DNA from: Arachnopeziza araneosa
Lineage: Eukaryota > Ascomycota > Leotiomycetes > Helotiales > Arachnopezizaceae
NCBI GenBank assembly: GCA_003988855.1
Contig: QYAI01000085.1
Span: forward strand, 1 to 64,000
Direction of reading: 5' to 3'
Length of the DNA: 64,000 nt
Positions within the stretch are counted from its first letter, which is position 1, and every line of letters starts with the position of its first letter. This document shows positions 56,594-64,000 of the stretch, piece after piece. Under the pieces are notes generated by a model. It made no database searches, had not been told where the DNA came from, and saw only the letters and a program-made list of their open reading frames with translations. A program made the position numbers and the translations under genes.

Positions 56594-57604
56594 TCAGATA
56601 TTGAGCAACGATGATACAAAAGTGGATAACGAGCCTTTTTAGTCGTCTGAATTACCGACTAGGCCAAATCATCCAAATTTCTGCTCTTGAGTTGGCCACC
56701 TCTCATCGAGGTGCAGAGAGCATGTAAGGACTAATGTATTATTGTATCACGAGCACTAGCATGGAGTTTATGGCGTGGTGGATACCTGCATATGGAGTAG
56801 TTATGAAAAAAAAGGTGACTGTGCTGAATATATCATGCTGTAAAACTAGAGCCAACACATCATAATTTTTATTCAATGATTTTACAAAAGTATGTGTCAT
56901 CTCAAATAAAGTAATCGTCAACACAAGGCTGTGTCCTTGATGTTATTATAAGTCTTTACCAGACGTGGTATGTAGACTGTACAGTAGCATGACTAACAGC
57001 AGCTTACACCACATTCAACAGCAAAAGCTAGACGAAGCCATGAAGCTTCTGCTCATCATCTACCGCAGCCACTCAGAGCCAGCTCTCCAACGATGATTCG
57101 ATGATTGCCCCACCCGTTCTTAACCAGTCAATATCTACCCGGCTATGTGTGGGGAGAGTTTGCTGTCGTGGTGGAATGCTCGATGGGCCTTCTTGATATG
57201 TTTTGAATGGCTTCTGTACTTCTATCGATCCGGGCGTTCGATACAGCGTGTTGTCAGATAATGCTGTCGAGGATGGTTTTCGAAGCAGTTAAATGCTGAT
57301 TTTGGGATAGACGAAGCCAAAAGTCTATTCCATTATCTTCGATTACGCGGTTCCGCATCTTGAATTTTTGAATTGACAAGAAAGGAACAATGTTGATCTT
57401 GAAATTAGTGCTGATGGTCTACTTGTGTATGTACAATTGCGGCTCCGAGATCCCAAATGTCTACCTTCATAGATGAATATATACGAGGTGGATTAGCTTT
57501 ACCTTTGTATGTTCTCTTCTTGGTCTTCGTCTTGGTCTTTATTCGCCAGCAATGCTGTAGCCAAAAATCCACCCATCTATCTCTTTACCTCTGATCTCCC
57601 GTAT
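56594..57604. other. Convergent intergenic, no gene seen
   Basis: 1 kb between Iec3 (plus) and isocitrate dehydrogenase (minus), AT-rich, without supported frames. Confidence 0.5.
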
Positions 57605-59078
57605 CTACAACTTCTGCCCCTTCTGCTTCAATAAGCTCTTCATCCTCCTCTCAACCGCATTCAGGTACTCGGTTGTTGTAACATAATCCTCTCTCCCGGT
57701 CTTGCCACATGCGAGTGCCAAATCCTTCGTCATAATGCCATCGATATCGACGGTATCGATACAGGCTTTCTCTAAGCTCTCAGCGAACTCGACGACCTCG
57801 GGCGTCTCGTCGAGAGTGCCTCGCTGAATGAGACCACGTGTCCAGGCGAAGATTGAGGCAATAGGGTTGGTCGATGTTTCCTTGCCTTTTTGGTGCTCGC
57901 GATAGTGGCGGGTTACGGTGCCATGAGCCGCCTCGGATTCGAAAGACTTTCCATCCGGGGTGATTAAGACCGAGGTCATGAGACCTAGAGAGCCGAAACC
58001 TTGGGCTACGACATCAGATTGGACATCTCCATCGTAGTCTGGATATTGTTAGAAAATGAATGAGACATAAGAGGGTAGCCGAACTTTTCAATGCCATAAT
58101 ATATCCACCAGCGCTCTTCATCATCTGAGCAACCATGTCATCGATTAGTCTGTGTTCATACCAGATCTTCTTCTCTTCAAACTCCTTCTTGTAATTCTTC
58201 TCGTAGATATCCTCGAAAATATCCTTGAATCTACCATCGTACTTCTTTAAGATTGTATTCTTAGTGCTCATGTACAGAGGGAGAGATTTGCTTAGCGCAA
58301 GCTTGAAACTGGCATGGGCGAATCCTTCAATAGACTCATCAGTGTTGTACTGGGTTTGTGCAACACCACCCCCAGTCTTGAACTCAAAGACTTGAATCTC
58401 TTCGGGATTGCCTCCTTCTGGGGTAAAGACCATCTTCAGTGTGCCATTACCCTTCACAACCATGTCCTTTGCTCTATATTGGTCACCGAATGCGTGGCGG
58501 CCAATGATGATGGGCTTCTTCCATCCCGGGACGAGACGGGGGATTCGGGGAATGACGATGGGTTCTCTGAAGACGGTTCCTCCTAAAGCATTTCGGATTG
58601 TGCCATTAGGAGACAGCCACACTACTCTGGTATTAGCCGTGAGTCTTCAACAAGCCCTTGGAGATATACTTTGCTTGAGGTTGAATTCCTTAACTCGAGC
58701 CTCGTCGGGGGTAATGGTTGCACATTTGACACCCACCGAGTACTTCTTGATAGCCTCTGCCGCATCAATGGTAACTCGATCCTCTGTCTCGTCCCTGTAC
58801 TCCAACCCCAAGTCATAGTATTTCAGGTCGATGTCCAGGTAGGGATGGATGAACTTGTTCTTGATATCCGCCCATATGATTCTTGTCATTTCATCTCCAT
58901 CTAGCTCTACGACTGGGTTCTTGACCTTGATCTTGTTGAAGCTTGCCATTTTGCGAGAGTGCACGAAGGTTGGGCCGCAGCTGGCCGCCGTTCGTGCGAA
59001 GTGAGGTGGGGACGCTCGATGAGGTCGCGAGATGGAGCTGCAGAGACTGCGCGACACTGATGAGCGGGTTACGTTCAT
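57605..59078 (-). CDS. NADP-dependent isocitrate dehydrogenase
   Basis: Exons 59078-58670, 58621-58085 and 58038-57605 give 459 aa. It oxidises isocitrate to 2-oxoglutarate and makes NADPH. Seen: VELDGDEMTRIIWADIK, the LSPNGTIRNALGGTVFREP box, FEFKTGGGVAQTQYN, MSTKNTILKKYDGRFK, the signature NYDGDVQSDVVAQGFGSLGL, GKSFESEAAHGTVTRHYREH, and TSTNPIASIFAWTRGLIQRG. The first 43 residues (MNVTRSSVSRSLCSSISRP...) are Arg/Ser-rich without acids, as in a mitochondrial presequence. A second ATG (MASFNKIKVKNPVVELDG) lies where cytosolic forms begin, so two isoforms from one gene, as known for Aspergillus icdA, are likely. The intron 2 donor is GTTCGG, an unusual hexamer, but the splice is required to complete the signature. 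The C-terminus is QKL. Confidence 0.95.
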
Positions 59079-59976
59079 GGTGAAATGGGCGTTCTGGAGG
59101 TATTTGATAGGTTTCTTTCTGTCCTGGTCTAAGGTTGGCGCTGCCGAGGATGTGGGGTGAAGAGTCGGGAAGGGGAGCAGTTGAGAGAGACGTGTGAAAT
59201 ACAAGAGATTTTAACCGGTAGGAAAACACCGCCAGTCGCGAATAGGCCCAATTTCACCGTGGGCCTGTGATGCCTCCTCCAGAATCCTCGACGCGAATTT
59301 GTTTAGTTCCCATCTGCAAATTTTGCAGCTTCCCATCAACTACGGGCCCGATCCGACAACGGACGGTGGAGCTCCACCTCTGAATAGTCATACACCCTCT
59401 CGTTTCTAAGGGGACCCGTGTCACATCAACAACGACATCTCATCCGCATGCTCTAGAGTGGTTGGTAAAGACTGAATATCAATTATCTATAGGTGCAGTC
59501 ACATCGAGGAAATCCCAACTCCCCTGGATAATGTACTGTGTCTACCATCATCTGACCTGCTGTATCGCATCCATGGCCCGATCCCCAGAAACTCCATATT
59601 CCTATACCCATTCCAATTCCCTGAAAGAAGATAAGACATCCGAAGAGAAATGGATAAAACAAGCATGACTGTTCCCTTCCTGTTTACGATACCTGGCCGC
59701 CTAGCTGATGCCAAACGGAAACCCCCTTAATAAAAAGACAGAACAGGTGAAAGATAGAAGATAAGAATCAGGCGAGAAACAAGCAGGAAAGTACAAGAAG
59801 CAAAAAGCCCCAACTATCTTGTCAACATCAATTGCCGTAGTCCACCTCTGAACTGCAACTTCAGGAAGGTCTTGGCCTACCCATCGCAGAGACAACTCGA
59901 CTTCGGCTTCTCATCCTAGTACTCCACAATGATCACTTCCAAGATTTTTCATATCTTGAGGTGATAACAGACGCTT
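59079..59976. promoter_or_regulatory. IDH promoter region
   Basis: About 900 bp between the IDH start (minus) and the 3' end of the zinc-finger gene (minus). No gene seen. Contains CCAAT-like and CT-rich strings but no site I can defend. Confidence 0.35.
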
Positions 59977-61144
59977 TTAATCGTACTGGTAGTTCATTGA
60001 AGAGGCGTTGGAAGCCCATGAACAACTAGGACAAGGAACCCACGTTCCCGCCCCACCGTCAATCATACCAGGCCACCCTTGAAGACTGCATGTGTTGCAT
60101 CCTCGCTTTATAGCAGAAGCTTCATATTGAGGCTCGTAGTGTTCGTGCTTGAGCTTGCGTCGTAACTTTTCACGTGCTGCTTGACGTTCCGGCTCACAGG
60201 ACTTCTTGCAAGAAGGACAATCCCACCCCACCTCAGTAACAATGTTGTTTGTAAGGCAACCAACACAACGCCAATTCTTAGCATATACCTTCCGGTCATG
60301 CTCCCACCTTTCTTGCTCCGATTCCCATTGCTCCTCCGTCATCTTTTTCCCCCGCTTCGCACAACCAATATCTTCCTTGTGGAAATCTTTCAGATGATCG
60401 CGGTAGTGGTCTTTCCGTGTGAAGGGAGAGTCATGCCTATCACATTTCCCGTTGCCATAATCACAGTAAAAGGTGTCTTTCTGATCTGCATCTCCATGGA
60501 CATTCTTATAATGTCTGTCGAGATCGGCTGCTCTAAAGAAGGGCTCTTTATCTTTCTTTTTCGGGCAGTCCACAGGGTGACAGCAGGGAAAGGTGTTCTT
60601 CCGAGGATATCTAAAACAGCATTCAATAAATTGGGGGATTTAAAAGAGACGGGAATACGTACTCTGGTTGGTCGAGGAAGATGATTGCCGGGGTTTGAGC
60701 GGTGATTCTGGCGCCTGGCACTAGTTCGAAGTAGGGTTCTTGTCCTTTGGGGATGATGAACTTGTAAAGCTCTAGGAGTGATTTGCCAGTCCATCCGAGA
60801 CTTTTGAAAGTTGGCCTGTCGTTTTCTTGGCCAACCATGGCCGTGTATGGTTGATTTGGGGGAGGATCAGAAAATGGCGAGTCCATTACCCAAGACCCCG
60901 TGTGGTCGTATTCATCGGGCGAGGTGATGGACATTGGCGTATTAGGCATTTGTACGTGGTACCAAGCGTCATTTGAGAAGGTCGATGACATGTCACTACT
61001 TCCGTCGGAGCTCCTACTTCCCATAGGGCTCATAGGTACGCCTCCAGTTGCTATGCGGTTCCTTGGGTAGCTCTCATAACGGGGGGAGTATTTCACTTCT
61101 GGGCATTGCCCGGCAGTTGTATTGTAGGTGTACTGGTGGTCCAT
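59977..61144 (-). CDS. C2H2-type zinc-finger protein, filamentous-fungus type
   Basis: Exons 61144-60663 and 60610-59977 are joined over a 52-nt intron (GTACGT...TTTTAG) in phase 2, giving 371 aa. Residues 1-120 are Ser/Pro/Tyr-rich and low complexity. Then comes SLGWTGKSLLELYKFIIPKGQEPYF...QPEYPRKNTFPCC. Two C2H2-like units follow: CCHPVDCPKKKDKE...RAADLDRHYKNVH (about 168-197) and YCDYGNGKCDRHDSPFTRKDHYRDHLKDFH (about 207-237), both long variants with a Cys pair separated by 4-6 residues. Two more Cys pairs (CVGC...CPSC, CNTC...CPSC) suggest further zinc sites. A transcription-factor role is plausible but unproven; the group is known only as hypothetical fungal zinc-finger proteins. Confidence 0.8.
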
Positions 61145-62501
61145 TGAGGCGGTGCCCTGAAGCTAGGCCCGAGATACAGAGTGAGGCCGCCTCTTACAGT
61201 TGGCTGCTAATCGACCGTCTTGCCTGCGTGGTAAAGTTTTGATGCTTGGAGCCAGGTTGTGATGAAGGTAGGATGAATTGAATGACTGACTGAGAATGAT
61301 TATCACAAAATAGGGTTTCAATGAATGAGGGAGAATTGAGGTTGATCACAAAACGAGGGCAGTGCAGAGCCACTTATTTACCGTTTGTTACTGCAGAAAG
61401 ATGGTTCTTGATCTTCAGCCTCATGGAGATCGCTGCGAGTCATCGTGCCAGAGCGTCACATGAATTGACCACGATGCATATGCTAGGGTTCCAACAACCT
61501 TCTTTTGCTAGAAAGTCAAGGCGAAATTGACGATTGGACATGACGAGATATGGAGCGCAGAGCGGCAATGAAGGAAAGCAGTCGAACATGGAACTATGTC
61601 GAATCCATGTCCCGCCGACTGCATATCCGTAGCAGCCCTGCATCTCTCGAGGCTATGGAGCTCCTAGTCGACATCTCGGCTTGTCCAGGCCAGAAACAGA
61701 CACCGACAGAGCCAGTCTTGTATGGGCCGTTGAAGCTCGATAGCATAGTGACGAGGCTTGCCACGATAGAGTTATCCTACCTCGGTGTAGAGATCCCAGA
61801 GTGCTGGCGTTGAGATGTCTCACAGCCTCGTTTAGCAAGCCATATCGGGTAATGGAAGTATGAAACTTTGACCTCACCTATCACGGCCAAGTGCCTCGTC
61901 AGGGCGGACCTTGTGCGCCCTTGGGAGAGGGACCGGTCTCGCCTGCTGGTGGGCGGAACTGAAGGCTGACTTCAGAGGCATCTTTTGCTCACCTTCCTCT
62001 TTCGAGGCCAACCGACGCCGCGACGGCAACATGGCATCATGGGAATCGCGGGCCGGCAAAAGCTCAACCAGAACCGGGCCAAAGTGGTTCGCAACACATC
62101 TGTCTACTCGTTGCTGGTCTGACGACGTCGTTGCTGGTGTCTCCGGGCGTGAAGAGCTTTCGACTGCAGTGAATGCGAAGTGACGAGCCTATCCATCCAG
62201 CCGAGGGACTGTAATCGACTATATCATTGCCCAGCTGAGTCGCTATCCACGCAAGGTGATCTGTCCCAGGAACAATTGGAGGACGGATCTCCGGCCAGGA
62301 CGAAGCCCAAATCGAAGAGCGAACGTAAGGCAGCTAGAAGCGGAGCGGGGTTCGTCCGCTGCCTCGTCGCCGCCTGAAGCTCTGGATTCTTTGGCTTTTT
62401 TCCGTGTGGGCGAGGCTGTCGGTGAGCAATTATGCCTCACTTCGGCATTCCTGTGCCCACTAACACTGTGAAGGCTTCTGGCACCATGGCTCTCTATCTC
62501 G

Positions 62502-62612
62502 CACACACAAACACACACACATACATACACATACACACACACACACACATACACACACACACACATACACACACACACACATACACACACACACACATAC
62601 ACACACACACAC
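62502..62612 (+). repeat. (CA)n microsatellite with periodic TACA variants
   Basis: About 111 bp of CA dinucleotides, with AT substitutions (CACAT / ACATAC) spaced at 10-24 bp. Long, imperfect and likely polymorphic. It makes a false His/Thr frame on one strand and Val/Cys on the other. Confidence 0.95.
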
Positions 62613-63170
62613 GTGGACGCGCGCCCTTTCGAAGGATTCATCGCGCCCCATCAGACATGCCGTTGGGTTGCAATGGCAAGCAATCCAGAGTCCCGGCCGA
62701 GCGAGTCCTGCCATAGCCGGTGCGGCTTCAGTCGACGCTTTTTCCTGCCAGGCAATTAACATTACGAAAACATCAATGGCAATCCCCAGCTGGGCGAGAG
62801 CGAGGGGACCAAGAGAAGAGAGAAGTGAAGCTCAACAGCTGATGTAGGTGTGAAGCCTGTGGCCTGCACGGGCCAATCATTGGCGCGTCTTCAGAGCGAA
62901 CTGCTTCATCTAGAAGAATGAGGCACCCGAGGCCTTGCAAAAGGGCAACTTGTTGAGTTGGAGAGAGGAATGGAAATCTGGGGTGCATTCGTACTTATAG
63001 TTCGCCTGGACCCCCAACTTTTAGCAAACCTTCCAATGTATCAGAGACTCGTTCATCGTTGGGCAGCAACACGTCTCCTGGCCTGGGGCCGTCGGCCGTA
63101 GGCAAATAGCCGTTTCTGAACATCCGCCCTCGAAATCGCTTGCCAATGGATGAAAAGCCCTATACGAAAT

Positions 63171-63183
63171 CCCCCCCCCCCCC
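63171..63183 (+). repeat. C13 homopolymer
   Basis: Thirteen consecutive C residues in non-coding sequence; its length is prone to sequencing error. Confidence 0.8.
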
Positions 63184-63506
63184 AAAACGCCAAACATGAT
63201 TAGCGACGCCAACCAATGCAACTGCCGTGGTATTTCCCCAATTGCTCCTTTTATTCTTGTACAAAGGCATATTTGGTCTCTCATGGTAAATGTTTGTCAA
63301 GGTCCGCTGGAGAGGCAGGTCATACAATTCTCAAATAGTCCGGAACATTGGTAATAATGACACAGGCAGCATCCAGATCGGATGAATGCCATTGATTGCT
63401 ATTTCAGACGGCAAAACATTAGTTACCTAAGCCAGACCTTGCCATAGCAGTGCCATTGCGCCAGTCCCGCCCTCCGACCATGAAGCCTTCGACGCCAACC
63501 CATAAC

Positions 63507-64000
63507 TCATACATCGTCTTCCAAGAACTTGTACGCAAACTTGAAGTCTGCCTTTCTCCGATTCATCCTAGCAGAATTTGGTGTTAGTGATTGGAGGATA
63601 GTAAATACAAATTGTGCTGTAACGTACCAAGTACTCTCGTAATCAAAGAAGCGATAGGTCCCTTGCTCGAATTCTTCCGTGATTGTTTTCGGTTCCTCAT
63701 GGCGTTGGAACCAGGTCTGGTATTGCTTGTGGAATCTCCAGCTCTGGTCCTTCAAAGCTTTCGCGGCTAGGTACTGTTGATACGTCTCTTGTTTGTAATA
63801 AAAAACGTAGAATAGAGTGTCAGGATCGATACGGGAATATAGACGCGGATCATCGAATACTGGGTCTACTTCTTGAGGATAATAAGCTGGTGTTCGGACG
63901 GGGTTCTTTGGTTTCTGGCTTCTCGAGGACGTTGAATCAAGCGGATCTGGAGAGGTTGAAAAAGACGCCGCCAGCATTCTTTGAGACGACTGCGAGGGCG
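63507..64000 (-). CDS. CCR4-NOT complex subunit Not3/Not5, C-terminal part (5' beyond window)
   Basis: Exons 64000-63628 (open to the edge) and 63567-63507, with a 60-nt intron (GTACGT...TGCTAG) that splits a Trp codon. The translation is the end of the NOT box (NOT2/3/5 domain): PVRTPAYYPQEVDPVFDDPRLYSRIDPDTLFYVFYY, TYQQYLAAKALKDQSWRFHK, YQTWFQRHEEPKTITEEFEQGTYRFFDYESTW, and MNRRKADFKFAYKFLEDDV. These nearly invariant strings identify Not3/Not5 and exclude Not2. The subunit pairs with Not2 on the Not1 scaffold in mRNA deadenylation and decay. The frame continues upstream of the ATG at 63977 (SQSSQRM...), so that ATG is internal. Confidence 0.93.
   Translation of the reverse strand, partial: PSQSSQRMLAASFSTSPDPLDSTSSRSQKPKNPVRTPAYYPQEVDPVFDDPRLYSRIDPDTLFYVFYYKQETYQQYLAAKALKDQSWRFHKQYQTWFQRHEEPKTITEEFEQGTYRFFDYESTWYVTAQFVFTILQSLTPNSARMNRRKADFKFAYKFLEDDV

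Larger units (their letters stand above)
61145..63506. other. 2.4-kb intergenic region with microsatellites
   Basis: Upstream region of the zinc-finger gene and 3' flank of Not3/5. GC-richer than other gaps, with chance open frames on both strands (for example 61911-62183), none with domains or splice support. It contains the (CA)n tract and a C13 run. Confidence 0.5.

Noticed and set aside
62432..62716. His/Thr-rich ORF over the (CA)n tract and the Val/Cys-rich ORFs on the other strand
   Set aside because: Pure translation of a microsatellite; no flanking coding features.
1..64000. Biosynthetic gene cluster, CRISPR array or complete transposon
   Set aside because: No PKS, NRPS, terpene or P450 genes, no direct-repeat arrays, and no full transposase or LTR pair were seen.

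Overview
The window is a draft nuclear contig from a filamentous ascomycete (Pezizomycotina). Genes carry short introns (about 40-70 nt) with GTAAGT/GTATGT donors, CTAAC/CTGAC-like branch points and AG acceptors. The gene set (AtfA-type bZIP, claudin-like 4-TM protein, fungal NBR1 with several ZZ fingers, Iec3, FUSC-type transporter, NACHT-WD40 tail) and the small W-x-C-C zinc ORF fit Pezizomycotina, possibly Leotiomycetes. I could not fix the species. One N at base 25 shows draft sequence.

Region A (about 1-15,300) is AT-rich and accessory. It holds the 3' tail of a NACHT/WD40 STAND gene, a GPI-anchored cupredoxin, a tiny Cys-rich zinc protein, a decayed Lys/Glu-rich gene (about 2.1-5.3 kb), a double zinc-cluster ORF, a frameshifted repeat-containing gene on the minus strand (6.5-7.8 kb), an unrecognised two-exon gene (8.3-8.9 kb), a truncated ferric-reductase pseudogene (9.5-10.6 kb) abutting an interrupted tRNA-Gln relic, one intact PhyH dioxygenase gene (12.2-13.2 kb), and a second interrupted, Ser-like tRNA (14.0-14.2 kb). 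Many in-frame stops here are what C-to-T or G-to-A changes would give, suggesting repeat-induced point mutation.

Region B (about 15.4-42.3 kb) is gene-dense housekeeping: claudin-like protein, WKF-domain protein and proteasome alpha subunit SCL1/PSMA6 (divergent pair), an orphan 181-aa protein, TMEM234-like protein, Hrp1-type RNA-binding protein and Gyp1 RabGAP (divergent), NASP/Hif1 histone chaperone and DNA polymerase epsilon subunit B (divergent), a FUSC/ArAE transporter, AIP1 and the bZIP factor AtfA. Most exon junctions could be placed to the base.

Region C (42.3-46.6 kb) is a gene desert upstream of atfA with a possible Ty1/copia trace and a tRNA-like fragment.

Region D (46.6-64.0 kb) is again core: Barentsz/CASC3 (exon junction complex), NBR1 autophagy receptor, Nop13-like nucleolar RRM protein and Ino80 subunit Iec3 (divergent), NADP isocitrate dehydrogenase, a zinc-finger protein, a 2.4-kb gap with a long (CA)n tract, and the C-terminus of CCR4-NOT subunit Not3/Not5 running off the end. 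RNA metabolism (Hrp1, Barentsz, Nop13, Not3/5), chromatin/replication (NASP, Dpb2, Iec3) and protein turnover (SCL1, NBR1) are all represented, but the order looks like ordinary fungal synteny, not a functional cluster. I did not find a convincing new multi-gene system. The most unusual signals are the two tRNA-like genes with intron-like inserts at atypical sites and the 1,055-nt intron in the Hrp1-type gene.
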